From: Oceanobacillus profundus
GTDB taxonomy: Bacteria; Bacillota; Bacilli; Bacillales; Amphibacillaceae
Direction of reading: 5' to 3'
Length of the DNA stretch: 64,000 bases
Assembly (NCBI RefSeq): GCF_003515705.1
Contig: NZ_QWEH01000003.1
Location: forward strand, 1 to 64,000
How positions within the stretch are numbered: position 1 is the stretch's first letter; each line of letters begins with the position of its first letter. The translations under genes and the position numbers were made by a program. The notes below the pieces were generated by a model, which worked only from the letters and a program-made list of their open reading frames with translations, was not told where the DNA came from and did not search any database. Of this stretch, positions 26,786 through 34,476 are shown piece by piece.

Positions 26786-28064
26786 ATTTATTTAATAAAA
26801 CAGGTTCGATTCCTGTGCTTTCATAGAATCGATTTTTAATAACATCACAAAAAACCGGATCCAATTCCATAGTCCGGCATTCTCTATCTAGCTGCTCGCA
26901 TGTCATAAGGGTAGAACCACTCCCACCAAACAAATCAACAGCAATGTCTTTCTTTTTACTGCTATTTTTCAAAGGAATTGCAATTAATTCTAATGGTTTT
27001 TGTGTAGGATGAACATAATCATTAACGTTGCCTCGGCCAACTTCCCAAACAGTTGATGGTTCTAGTTCTTCACCTAGTAAACTAGATCTCCAGGTGGTCG
27101 TTTGTTTTCTGTCTCCGTACCATGCAGGTGATTTTCCTTTTTTGTAAGCGTAGAATACTGGTTCATGTTGCCATTTATATTGAGACCAACCAAAAGAAGG
27201 GTAATTCTTCACCCATATACACTGAGCACGAACTGAAATTCTGTGTTTATTCATAGAGTTTTCAAATTCACGCTGATAGGATGAACCATGAAAAACATAA
27301 ATAGCTGCATTTTCTTTCATCAAATGAGAATAACTTTTAAATACACCATCTAGGAAAACATCAAATTCCTCTGCAGACATATTGTCATTCATTATTTTGT
27401 CTCTACCGGATTTACTTAATTCCTTAGAATCACTTGTTACTGCAACATTGTATGGTGGATCCGTTATAACAAGATCAGCTTTATCATGACCCATTAACTT
27501 TTCAATGTCTTTGAAATTTGTTGCATCGCCACATACCAAAAGATGACGTCCTAATTTCCATACATCACCATAATTTGTTTCGGGTTCTTTTATATTTTTT
27601 ATTGCTCCTTCAACGTCAAAATTGTCCTCTTTAATAGGCTCATCCACTTCTGTATCTGATGGAAGACCTTCAATCAGCTCTTTAAATTCGTCTTGGTCAA
27701 AACCGGATAATTCAATGTCTATTGGACTATCGGATAACTCTTGCAGTAACACCGCCAGTTTTCCTTCATCCCAATCACCGCTAATTTTGTTTAGGGCAAT
27801 ATTTAAGGCTTGTTCCTTGGTATTATCCATATCTACAACGGAGACTTCAACTTCTGTCATTCCTTCTTCTATCAATACTTTTAACCGCTGATGCCCACCG
27901 ACAAGATTACCAGTACGTTTATTCCAGACAAGTGGTTCAACATAGCCAAACTCATGTATAGAATTCTTTAGTTTTTCATATTCAGGATCCCCTGGTTTAA
28001 GATCAATCCTTGGATTATAATCTGCTGGAATCAATTTATTAATTTCAATAGTTTCGATTTTCAT
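26784..28064 (-). CDS. ParB-domain DNA methyltransferase (beta class)
   Basis: A 426-residue modification enzyme. Residues 1-95 form a ParB/Srx-like domain with G-G-H-Q-R at 56-60. The methyltransferase follows, with D-P-P-Y (202-205) preceding the S-adenosylmethionine motif D-L-F-G-G-S-G-S-T (377-385), the beta-class order of N6-adenine or N4-cytosine enzymes. There is no restriction partner nearby, so it is an orphan enzyme, probably protecting phage DNA or marking the packaging region. The ATG at 28064 has GGAGG eight bases upstream. Confidence 0.92.
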   Translation of the reverse strand: MKIETIEINKLIPADYNPRIDLKPGDPEYEKLKNSIHEFGYVEPLVWNKRTGNLVGGHQRLKVLIEEGMTEVEVSVVDMDNTKEQALNIALNKISGDWDEGKLAVLLQELSDSPIDIELSGFDQDEFKELIEGLPSDTEVDEPIKEDNFDVEGAIKNIKEPETNYGDVWKLGRHLLVCGDATNFKDIEKLMGHDKADLVITDPPYNVAVTSDSKELSKSGRDKIMNDNMSAEEFDVFLDGVFKSYSHLMKENAAIYVFHGSSYQREFENSMNKHRISVRAQCIWVKNYPSFGWSQYKWQHEPVFYAYKKGKSPAWYGDRKQTTTWRSSLLGEELEPSTVWEVGRGNVNDYVHPTQKPLELIAIPLKNSSKKKDIAVDLFGGSGSTLMTCEQLDRECRTMELDPVFCDVIKNRFYESTGIEPVLLNK

Positions 28065-28121
28065 AGTATATTCCTCCATAAAGAACACTCAATTCATTTA
28101 TATTTGAGTGTTTCGATAATA

Positions 28122-28147
28122 TTAAAAAAGCACCCGTTAGGGTGCCA
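28122..28147 (-). terminator. Terminator after the membrane coiled-coil gene at 28149
   Basis: On the minus strand GCACCC-TAAC-GGGTGC is followed by six T. It isolates the gene at 28149-28949 from the methyltransferase, so that gene has both its own promoter and terminator. Confidence 0.9.
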
Positions 28148-28148
28148 A

Positions 28149-28949
28149 TCATTCTACATATTTCTCTATTTTGTTTAAGGTATTATCCAATTCTTTTTGC
28201 AGTATATAGATGTTCATTTCAATAATTTTCTGTGCTATTAGTTCAGAATTTTCCATTGCGTACACACTTGTTTCTCTTTTTATAAGATATTTTTTATACA
28301 ATTCCTCAGAGAAATAACAATCTTTCACTTCTTGAAATAAACCCATAAATTTCTGTTGCAACTCTAAAAGCTTTACCTCTGTAGGTTTAACATAGTTTGA
28401 TAAAACTATTAACCTCATAATATCTTTAGTTATCTCAAAATGATATTTTCTATAATTAGTTCTTAATTGATATATTTGATCTTCTTTATCTACACTACTA
28501 TTCCCTTCAATGCTTTTAACCTGCGCATGTTTGATAACAGAAAATGTAACTAAATCATTATTTAAATCGATATTTATTGATGATATTTTTTCAAGTAAAG
28601 CTTGCATTTCTTCGATTTTTTCTAGCTTATTAATTAGATGAAATTTTTCCATTTCTCTCTTTGTAGAATGTTTATTTTCCATTTCTATTGATTTTATTTG
28701 CTGCTCGTTTTGTAATTGGAATAAATACATTTGCTGCTCATATTGTTTTTTAATTTGAAACCGTGCCACAAAGTATACTACACTCGCACTAACGATAGCA
28801 CCAATATACGTCCCCCAGAACGCAATCCATGTATCATCTTCACCCAATTGGAAGGTTAATATTCCAGTATCAAGTAAAGCTACTAATGCGAATGGTGCTC
28901 CCAAAATAACAAGTATCACAAACAGAAGCATAAGTATTTTTTTAACCAA
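28149..28949 (-). CDS. Membrane-anchored coiled-coil protein with F-W-G-T-Y-I-G motif, autonomous cargo gene
   Basis: A 266-residue protein: a transmembrane helix at about 4-26, a short loop L-G-E-D-D-T-W-I-A-F-W-G-T-Y-I-G, a second helix at about 45-64, then a long Gln/Lys-rich coiled coil (about 65-125) and a helical cytoplasmic domain. The loop and layout match the protein at 30521-31447, so the two are related. It starts at TTG nine bases after AAGGAG. An excellent promoter stands upstream and a terminator directly downstream, so it can be expressed in the lysogen. No enzyme motif is visible. An exclusion or defence role is inferred from context only. Confidence 0.8.
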   Translation of the reverse strand: MVKKILMLLFVILVILGAPFALVALLDTGILTFQLGEDDTWIAFWGTYIGAIVSASVVYFVARFQIKKQYEQQMYLFQLQNEQQIKSIEMENKHSTKREMEKFHLINKLEKIEEMQALLEKISSINIDLNNDLVTFSVIKHAQVKSIEGNSSVDKEDQIYQLRTNYRKYHFEITKDIMRLIVLSNYVKPTEVKLLELQQKFMGLFQEVKDCYFSEELYKKYLIKRETSVYAMENSELIAQKIIEMNIYILQKELDNTLNKIEKYVE

Positions 28950-28975
28950 ATGACATATCTCCTTTTCTAACTATC

Positions 28976-29004
28976 TTATACTGACAATATCTACCTATTT
29001 CAAT
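28976..29004 (-). promoter_or_regulatory. Vegetative promoter of the cargo gene at 28149
   Basis: On the minus strand TTGAAA (28999-29004), a 17-base spacer and TATAAG (28976-28981). Transcription would start about 20 bases before the TTG start codon. Confidence 0.8.
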
Positions 29005-29114
29005 ATACATCTTTTCAAGGGAGTATTCATCTGTTTTACATACGAATTTAATTTTATGCCCGAAAGGGCAAAACGGCCAAGGTTTTTAACCTCGCCGACC
29101 TCCCTTCCAGTCTA

Positions 29115-29570
29115 TCATGCTGTTTTTTTATCAATCAAATCATGCAAGAAGTGGCATTTTTGGCATATTTGGCATAACATTTTCTCTTTCATTAGACGAA
29201 TCTTATTACGATTAATTCCTAAATGATCAGCTATAGATCGATAGCTCATTCCCTCCATCATACAATCCAGGATAATTTTCTGTTGTTCGTCTTCCAAATA
29301 ATTAGCAATACTTTCGATAGCTTTAACGATTTCTTCATAATCTTTATATCTGTCGTACAAACGTTTGTCTCTGGCATCAAGGGCATCCATTTCAGCATAG
29401 CTTTTTAAAGATGTATTCGCTTTAGGTAACGTAGCCTCAATCCCGTATTTTGATACCATCCCTGCAGAAGGTGTCAAACTGTAACGTCTCCAAAGTATGG
29501 AGCAAATTCTCGATACTTCCTTCTTTCTCCAGTAATACTGATAGATTAGATCCTCAACCTGTTTTTTCAT
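29115..29570 (-). CDS. Phage late-transcription regulator with sigma-like helix-turn-helix
   Basis: About 151 residues from the ATG at 29570, chosen because GAGGGAG lies upstream; a longer start at 29621 lacks support. A basic N-terminal region with Y-W-R-K-K-E is followed by a C-terminal sigma-region-4-like segment: K-I-I-L-D-C-M-M-E-G-M-S-Y-R-S-I-A-D-H-L-G-I-N-R-N, about residues 107-130. Proteins of this kind (ArpU/RinA-like) sit just before terminase in Gram-positive phages and activate late genes. About 110 bases with a GCCC/GGGC hairpin and an AGGTT/AACCT hairpin follow the stop. Confidence 0.75.
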   Translation of the reverse strand: MKKQVEDLIYQYYWRKKEVSRICSILWRRYSLTPSAGMVSKYGIEATLPKANTSLKSYAEMDALDARDKRLYDRYKDYEEIVKAIESIANYLEDEQQKIILDCMMEGMSYRSIADHLGINRNKIRLMKEKMLCQICQKCHFLHDLIDKKTA

Positions 29571-29599
29571 CAAATCCCACTCCCTCAAGTGTTTTTGCA

Positions 29600-29645
29600 A
29601 ATAAAAAAGGACACTAAACAACGCTTATTGCGTCATTCAGTGTCC
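29600..29645 (-). terminator. Long terminator after the AbiC-like gene
   Basis: GGACACT and AGTGTCC (29639-29645, 29609-29615) close a long imperfect stem with an inner GACGC/GCGT pairing; on the minus strand it is followed by TTTTTTATTT. It separates the cargo genes from the late regulator. Confidence 0.85.
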
Positions 29646-29667
29646 TCCAGTTGGCTGGTAGAACTTA
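29632..29667 (-). repeat. 36-base direct repeat, copy 1 (3' flank of the AbiC-like gene)
   Basis: This block matches 30485-30520 at 29 of 36 positions. Each copy begins directly at the stop codon of a cargo gene (stops at 29668 and 30521). It contains CCAG-NNNN-CTGG and the start of the terminator stem. Confidence 0.8.
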
Positions 29668-30423
29668 TTATTGAATTCTTTTACTTAAAGCATTGATGTC
29701 TTCATAATCAAGAAACCATTCTAGGGAAGGATTGTAGCTCTGAAATAAATCTTTAATTTCTCTACCGTTATTTGAATTTAAGAAACAATATAAAACGTAT
29801 TTTTCATCACTGCTTAATAATGAAAAAAACATATTTAAATAAAATCTCTTTTCTTCAAATGTTAATCCCTCATTTATATCAATTAGTTTGATTATGGTTA
29901 AAACGTTCTTGAAATAATGATCTAGAAGGTAATCAAATTCCGAAAATACTTCTGATAGACTTTCCTGAAAAGTAACCTTAAAGGAATCTTTGTTATCCTT
30001 GCTCTCTTCAATCTTCTTTATTATTAAATATTTATAGAATCTAAAAACCTTTCTACCTTCATAAGTTTTACCATCGCCGGGGTGATTATTAGTAAATCCC
30101 ATCCCTTTAATAATTTCATTATGGTTATTTACTATGTTAAAAAATGTATTTTCAAATTGTTGCAAAGCCATTGTTTTACTTTGTTCTGTAAAAACATCTC
30201 TCGTGGCTATTAATTCTTCTCTCTGTAAAGACAATTCTTTCTGTTGCATAATATTAGCAGATACTAATAATAGAAATGCTGCAGCAGATAAAAATGGGGT
30301 AGCTGCCTCTCCTAGATACATGGCAAACTTTTGTTCAATAAACAAAGGAATAATAAATGCTGCAATTAATAAAATAGATCCCAAAATCATAAAAGTATTT
30401 TGTAAATTCATCTTTTCTTTCAA
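29668..30423 (-). CDS. AbiC-like putative phage abortive-infection membrane protein
   Basis: A 251-residue protein with two transmembrane helices (about 12-28 and 40-58), a short coiled coil, then the segment F-E-N-T-F-F-N-I-V-N-N-H-N-E-I near 87-101 and a helical domain. This is the pattern of the putative phage abortive infection family (PF16872, AbiC-like), in which lactococcal AbiC blocks phage multiplication. It starts at TTG after AAAGGGGGA. It lies between two repeat-marked junctions, downstream of the F-W-G protein gene, and ends at a strong terminator. It would act against competing phages in the lysogen. Confidence 0.75.
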   Translation of the reverse strand: MKEKMNLQNTFMILGSILLIAAFIIPLFIEQKFAMYLGEAATPFLSAAAFLLLVSANIMQQKELSLQREELIATRDVFTEQSKTMALQQFENTFFNIVNNHNEIIKGMGFTNNHPGDGKTYEGRKVFRFYKYLIIKKIEESKDNKDSFKVTFQESLSEVFSEFDYLLDHYFKNVLTIIKLIDINEGLTFEEKRFYLNMFFSLLSSDEKYVLYCFLNSNNGREIKDLFQSYNPSLEWFLDYEDINALSKRIQ

Positions 30424-30461
30424 AACTCTTCCCCCTTTCCTTCCGCATCCGCTTCACTTTA
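30418..30461 (-). repeat. Degenerate copy of the xtrA-like 3' end upstream of the AbiC-like gene
   Basis: About 44 bases match the end of the xtrA-like gene (31442-31485) at roughly five in six positions with one gap, including the ribosome binding site and TTGAAAG start shared by the two cargo genes. Read in frame it still encodes G-K-V-K-R-M-R-K-E, the equivalent of the XtrA C-terminus, without a start. It is a remnant left by duplication or insertion. Confidence 0.8.
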
Positions 30462-30484
30462 CCATAATGGAGAATCATCAAACA

Positions 30485-30520
30485 GTCACTCAGTGTTCCC
30501 CAGATGGCTGGAAGAACTAT
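30485..30520 (-). repeat. 36-base direct repeat, copy 2 (3' flank of the F-W-G protein gene)
   Basis: It matches 29632-29667 at 29 of 36 positions and begins directly after the stop of the gene at 30521. The terminator T-run present in copy 1 is lost here, so transcription can continue into the AbiC-like gene. Confidence 0.8.
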
Positions 30521-31447
30521 TTATTTTTGCAATTTGAGAATAAATTCAACTAAATAGTCTTTATAGTTAACAGACTCTTGATTAATTTCTCTTATTATCT
30601 GATGAGCTAGCTCATCAGTTTCTTTCATTTTCCTCTTCGTTGTTTCTTCATCTTTAACTTTTAAACCATCAAATTTCTTAATCTCGTGATGTGAATTAAT
30701 AATATGGTCATTAATTCGATTCTTAAAAATTTTACTATCATCATACATAAATTCAATATCTTCTATATTACTTGTGTCTTCAATAAAAGTTACTTTAGAA
30801 AAGAACAATGATAGCATTTCATTTAAATTTAAAAATAACTCATACTCCCTTTGGGACACTTCTGGTAATTGTCTATTTATATGGTCCTCATATTGTCCTT
30901 TGTAACACGCTAAGTAAAGATCTTTTATCATAATAAAGTAATCACTAGTCAATAAAGCAATTCTGTTAAGAAGTTCGAGTATCCTGTTTGTCTCATTAAT
31001 CATTATTTCTAGGTATATTCTATTTCGTTCGTTAGCATCTGTTATTCTTAATGACTCCGTTTGATTTTTAAGTTGTTTCTCGAAATGATCTTTCTGTAGT
31101 GAAAGTTGTTTTTCAAATTGCTCTTTTTGTTGTGAAAATTGCTTATCGAACTGCTCTCTTTGCTGTGATATTTGCTTATCAAATTGCTCATGTTGTAGAT
31201 CTAAACTTTCTTTATTCGCTTGAGAATCTTTCTTTACGATATATAAAGTTGTAAGAATTACTGCTATCATACCTATACCGCCACCAATATAACTCCCCCA
31301 GAAACTAATCCAACTATCAGTAGAACCTAAGGCAAAACTAAAAATATCTAAGTTTAATAGAATTGCAATAATCAAGGGTATTACTAACATTAACAGAATT
31401 ACAATTATCCCTAAAAAAGTCGTTTTCCCTTTTAAAAAACCTTTCAA
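30521..31447 (-). CDS. Membrane-anchored coiled-coil protein with F-W-G-S-Y-I-G motif
   Basis: A 308-residue protein of the same plan as that at 28149: helix at about 10-34, loop L-G-S-T-D-S-W-I-S-F-W-G-S-Y-I-G, helix at about 55-72, then a long heptad region. The coiled coil carries at least five near-repeats of H/E-Q-F-D/E-K-Q-x-S-x-Q with a 7-residue phase (about 88-130). A C-terminal helical domain follows (140-308). It begins at a TTG that overlaps the TGA of the xtrA-like gene, so it is translationally coupled to it. Function is unknown; the pairing with an AbiC-like gene suggests defence. Confidence 0.8.
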   Translation of the reverse strand: MKGFLKGKTTFLGIIVILLMLVIPLIIAILLNLDIFSFALGSTDSWISFWGSYIGGGIGMIAVILTTLYIVKKDSQANKESLDLQHEQFDKQISQQREQFDKQFSQQKEQFEKQLSLQKDHFEKQLKNQTESLRITDANERNRIYLEIMINETNRILELLNRIALLTSDYFIMIKDLYLACYKGQYEDHINRQLPEVSQREYELFLNLNEMLSLFFSKVTFIEDTSNIEDIEFMYDDSKIFKNRINDHIINSHHEIKKFDGLKVKDEETTKRKMKETDELAHQIIREINQESVNYKDYLVEFILKLQK

Positions 31448-31650
31448 AACTCCTCCCCCTCTTCCCGCCGCATTCGTTTCACCTTCCCTTGATGTGTAAC
31501 GATTTTGTATTCACCGAATGGTGGGAGCTCCCTCATCTTCACTACACCATCACAAATAACTATCACACAACTGGAAGGCATATCCATTATATCAAATTCT
31601 AGCTTACTTGCTCCCTCTACTAGTTGAAAATCTTCTTTGTTTTGCTGCAT
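31444..31650 (-). CDS. XtrA/YqaO-like phage protein
   Basis: A 68-residue protein resembling PBSX XtrA and YqaO of the skin element: a mostly beta fold with V-I-V-I-C-D-G-V-V-K in the middle and the conserved C-terminal T-H-Q-G-K-V-K-R-M-R. In PBSX it lies before the late regulator, as here, if the inserted cargo genes are ignored. Its function is unknown. Its 3' end is duplicated at 30418-30461. Confidence 0.75.
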   Translation of the reverse strand: MQQNKEDFQLVEGASKLEFDIMDMPSSCVIVICDGVVKMRELPPFGEYKIVTHQGKVKRMRREEGEEF

Positions 31651-31730
31651 TTGCTAGATCACTCCCTGTTGTTATTAATTTCTTGAAAGTGGTAATTGCA
31701 CTGGGTTGACTGGAGGAGGGTTGGTCTTTT

Positions 31731-31910
31731 TTATTTGTTTAATTTTTCTAATGAAACAAATCTCCTCGCAAAACGTAACTGTTGCTCAATGTATGGATCA
31801 TCTTCGTTTCCTCCGGATGCCAACCAGTCTCCAATTCTCTGTTTTATATCTTTCAACACTGACAGGGGAAGCTTATCAGATATATTTGTTATCTCTTGTA
31901 ATGGTGTCAT
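31731..31910 (-). CDS. 59-residue phage protein
   Basis: An ATG at 31910, about 12 bases after AGGAG, opens a 59-codon frame (M-T-P-L-Q-E-I-T-N-I) with a G-D-W-L-A-S-G-G-N-E-D-D-P-Y-I motif. Small phage proteins with this D-W-L-x-S-G-G pattern are widespread in Firmicute prophages (DUF6877 as I recall it). It overlaps the preceding gene by 35 bases. Function is unknown. Confidence 0.65.
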   Translation of the reverse strand: MTPLQEITNISDKLPLSVLKDIKQRIGDWLASGGNEDDPYIEQQLRFARRFVSLEKLNK

Positions 31911-32247
31911 GTTTTTCTGTTTCTCCTTTCAAAGCTTCTCTAGCAATGTTTAAAACCTTCCATAACTTCTCGTTGTAGGGTGTGAATAAAACTGATTCTC
32001 CAGATTCTATTACTAGTAATGCCTGTTTGTAGCGTTGGTTTTCTTTTTTGAGTATTTTCAGATTGTTAGTATATGTTTCATATTCATCATTTCTTGCATC
32101 TTCCAATTCCTCTACACGTTCAGATTCCTGAATTATCAAATCTTCTAAATCAGCAGCCATATTAACTGTTTCTTGGTCACCTACAATCCCTAAAACACAT
32201 CTGATATGGTGTAATTTTTCTTTTATCTCTTTCGACCGTCCACTCAT
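31876..32247 (-). CDS. Coiled-coil phage protein, function unknown
   Basis: A 123-residue protein from the ATG at 32247, with GAGGAGG upstream. Residues about 40-80 form a charged coiled coil (E-E-L-E-D-A-R-N-D-E-Y ... L-K-K-E-N-Q-R-Y). No family is recognised. The start overlaps the stop of a possible 28-codon frame by one base. Confidence 0.7.
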   Translation of the reverse strand: MSGRSKEIKEKLHHIRCVLGIVGDQETVNMAADLEDLIIQESERVEELEDARNDEYETYTNNLKILKKENQRYKQALLVIESGESVLFTPYNEKLWKVLNIAREALKGETEKHDTITRDNKYI

Positions 32248-32333
32248 CAAATAGTCCTCCTCACCAAATATTTTTCATTGTTCTCACCGAGCAAAATAAG
32301 ATAATTAAACTTTTCGATGAAACCATCTAACAT
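32247..32333 (-). CDS. Possible 28-residue coupled peptide
   Basis: A short frame beginning M-L-D-G-F-I-E-K-F ends in TGATG, its stop overlapping the start of the next gene. There is no good ribosome binding site of its own; the overlap is the only support. The bases from 32334 to 32447 hold a GGCCCG/CGGGCC hairpin (32422-32439) and otherwise nothing recognised. Confidence 0.3.
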   Translation of the reverse strand: MLDGFIEKFNYLILLGENNEKYLVRRTI

Positions 32334-32447
32334 TTTTATTGTTTGACTAAATCATCTAACAACTATAATTTCCTTTAACAAATCTAGCTGCATTTTATTC
32401 CTCTTTTCTGTGCGAATGTTAGGCCCGCCGAAACGGGCCGTTATTAT

Positions 32448-33155
32448 TTATGCAATGATCGTGATATGCTTGGAATTTATTTCTTTTGCTAAAGCTGCTT
32501 CAAGATAATTTTTTATGTTATCAATTGCTTCATTCTTCCAAGCCCCTCCGTCTGCCTCGAATAGAGCACAACGTGGACCAGATTGCATCCGGAATATGAA
32601 ATCACTCTGTGGTTGTTCAACCTCAACAAATGTACGATACGGAGCAAGCGATACAGGATTTGGTACTTCCACGTTTCCAACTGAAGCAACCCCTACTTTT
32701 GCAACTACAGCTTGGGATACCCCATCATCACTAACTGTTTTAACCTGGTCTTCCGTGATATTTCCCACCACTTTCAACATAATGTCACGATCTTCACTTT
32801 TTACAAAGCATGATTGAAGCTTAATGTTAAAATCCTCCGTGTCGTACCAGCGATCAAATCGAAATTCTGGGATAAGCGCCTCGGCGTTTACATAGTAATC
32901 TCTTACTCTATCTCTGTTAAGAGGGGATTCCACTCTAACTTCTGTCGGACTTACTACATGGACAATCATTTTATCCGATTTATCTACGCCTGAACTAACA
33001 TAATCTACTAATCCGCTTAATGTGTGAACAATAAATGGTCCTGCAGTTGGCTCCTCAATTAAATGTAATTTTTTATCCGAATAACTTTGGCCATTTTCCT
33101 TGTGAATTTCCGCTTTACCCATACCTACGATGTACTGCAATGCTTCTTTAATCAT
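32448..33155 (-). CDS. Phage replication-module protein, function unknown
   Basis: A 235-residue, mainly beta-structured soluble protein beginning M-I-K-E-A-L-Q-Y-I-V. The body resembles uncharacterised proteins in replication clusters of Firmicute siphophages that are paired with the replication-terminator-like protein upstream. No catalytic motif is visible. GGAG precedes the ATG. It probably acts on DNA or as an assembly scaffold, on context alone. Confidence 0.65.
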   Translation of the reverse strand: MIKEALQYIVGMGKAEIHKENGQSYSDKKLHLIEEPTAGPFIVHTLSGLVDYVSSGVDKSDKMIVHVVSPTEVRVESPLNRDRVRDYYVNAEALIPEFRFDRWYDTEDFNIKLQSCFVKSEDRDIMLKVVGNITEDQVKTVSDDGVSQAVVAKVGVASVGNVEVPNPVSLAPYRTFVEVEQPQSDFIFRMQSGPRCALFEADGGAWKNEAIDNIKNYLEAALAKEINSKHITIIA

Positions 33156-33173
33156 TTTTCATTCCTCCAATTT

Positions 33174-33596
33174 TTAATTAGTTGATTGATTTCTAAAACT
33201 GATTACTTTATCTGGACCTTCTCCTTTGACTACTTCGTTTACTTTTTCACCCGTATCAATCGCTACATCTCCATCATCATCGACAAACATTTGACCCTTT
33301 ACGCCAGAACGAAGCTCTTTTCCGATGATATTTCCATTGGTATCAGCGCCCATTAACAACTTGGTATCAGCTTCTTTAGCTGGCAACAGTTTCGATTTTG
33401 CTACTACTGAAGCGTTGATAACGTCCCGTCTTTCATCACCATAAAATTTAACTTGAATAGTTACTGTTCTTGCTTTCTTTGGATCCGTGTTAGGATCTGC
33501 GATGTTATCAAGCACTTTCTGAAGTTCCTCGTTAAAACGAGCTGCTAATGCTCCATCTGCGAATTCATTTAAATCGACCATGTAATCAAATTCCAT
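33174..33596 (-). CDS. Phage protein of the so-called replication terminator family
   Basis: A 140-residue protein from the ATG at 33596, with TGGAGGT eight bases upstream. The segments L-N-E-F-A-D-G-A-L-A-A-R-F-N, N-I-A-D-P-N-T-D-P-K-K-A-R and K-G-Q-M-F-V-D-D-D-G-D are those of small phage proteins labelled replication terminator protein in many annotations. I know of no experiment behind that label. It is acidic and beta-rich. Confidence 0.65.
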   Translation of the reverse strand: MEFDYMVDLNEFADGALAARFNEELQKVLDNIADPNTDPKKARTVTIQVKFYGDERRDVINASVVAKSKLLPAKEADTKLLMGADTNGNIIGKELRSGVKGQMFVDDDGDVAIDTGEKVNEVVKGEGPDKVISFRNQSTN

Positions 33597-33617
33597 TGGT
33601 AATACCTCCAATTTTTA

Positions 33618-34142
33618 TTAAGCTGCTGATTCTATCAAACTATCAACGACTGACAGGTAATCGAGTGGCACCCCGTTTTTCGATTCAACCATAAATGCAT
33701 AAACCTCTATATCATACATTGGAATAGATTTTCTCCCTCCTTCTTTAGCGTTTTTAATATATTTTTGAAGCATGTTATTTGGAATAAGATAAACCTCTCT
33801 AACAGCACTCATTTCGACGATTAGGAAGGAAACCGCTCCTTGCTTTTCTGCATGGTCCAAATATCTGACCTGATGATCTTGAATGATGCTGAATGGGAGT
33901 CTCTTTTCATTTGTTGACTTTGCTTCAAAAACGATTGATCTACCTTGATAAACTCCGTCGTAATCAACGGTACTCTTCTCTTCAAAGAACCCACTCAATA
34001 CTCTGGTTCCTTTTGATTTCAGAACCTTTACTGGTGTAGGTCGCTTGTTGATTAATGCTCGTCCCTTGTTTTTATAAAGTTGATTGGTGTAATTCAATTC
34101 AATTTCAAAGGCTTGCCCTCTTTTGCCTGTATAAATGCTCAT
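33618..34142 (-). CDS. recU: RecU-type Holliday junction resolvase
   Basis: A 174-residue nuclease (from the ATG at 34142, with GGAGGT 10 bases upstream) that resolves four-way junctions produced by RecT-mediated recombination and replication. Typical RecU features are N-K-R-P-T-P near the N-terminus, D-Y-D-G-V-Y with the metal-binding Asp, and E-A-K-S-T in the active site. In phages this gene replaces RusA. It is encoded next to SSB and the initiator protein. Confidence 0.93.
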   Translation of the reverse strand: MSIYTGKRGQAFEIELNYTNQLYKNKGRALINKRPTPVKVLKSKGTRVLSGFFEEKSTVDYDGVYQGRSIVFEAKSTNEKRLPFSIIQDHQVRYLDHAEKQGAVSFLIVEMSAVREVYLIPNNMLQKYIKNAKEGGRKSIPMYDIEVYAFMVESKNGVPLDYLSVVDSLIESAA

Positions 34143-34269
34143 TTTGTATTTTACCTCCACCCTTTTTGTAGTTATTTACATAAGCATTTGTTCCGTTACC
34201 GTTAATCCACTCTGACAGCTTTTTTGGAATAACTATTGGATCCGGACCTCTACGCTTCTTTACTGCCAT
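34105..34269 (-). CDS. 54-residue phage protein overlapping recU
   Basis: An ATG at 34269 overlaps the TGA of the preceding gene (TGATG) and opens a 54-codon frame beginning M-A-V-K-K-R-R-G-P-D-P-I-V-I-P-K-K-L. The R-R-G-P-D-P-I-V-I-P start and W-I-N-G-N-G-T-N-A-Y segment resemble small proteins seen in Firmicute phage replication clusters. Its last 38 bases overlap recU in another frame. Function is unknown. Confidence 0.65.
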   Translation of the reverse strand: MAVKKRRGPDPIVIPKKLSEWINGNGTNAYVNNYKKGGGKIQNEHLYRQKRASL

Positions 34270-34442
34270 CAGAACCACCCACTTTCAGGGTTTCCAGCTT
34301 CAACTCTAATCGCTCGTTCCCTTGCTAATGCTAGTTTTAGTTCTCTCTTGGTTTTACCCTCTGTGTCGAGATAACCCAATTCGTGTAGTTGATCTTTGAT
34401 GTGATTAATCATGAGCTGTTCTTGTGTATAAGCTAATTTCAT
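34269..34442 (-). CDS. 57-residue phage protein
   Basis: An ATG at 34442 preceded by AGGAAG opens a 57-codon frame (M-K-L-A-Y-T-Q-E-Q-L), basic and helical, that stops exactly at the start of the next small gene. No family is recognised. Binding site and overlap support it. Confidence 0.65.
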   Translation of the reverse strand: MKLAYTQEQLMINHIKDQLHELGYLDTEGKTKRELKLALARERAIRVEAGNPESGWF

Positions 34443-34476
34443 GAGATCACTTCCTAAGGTTTATTTTTGATTCTGG

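Noticed and set aside
31696-31978. Two plus-strand frames of 85-90 codons
   Set aside because: They are antisense to the 59-residue and coiled-coil genes and have no ribosome binding sites.
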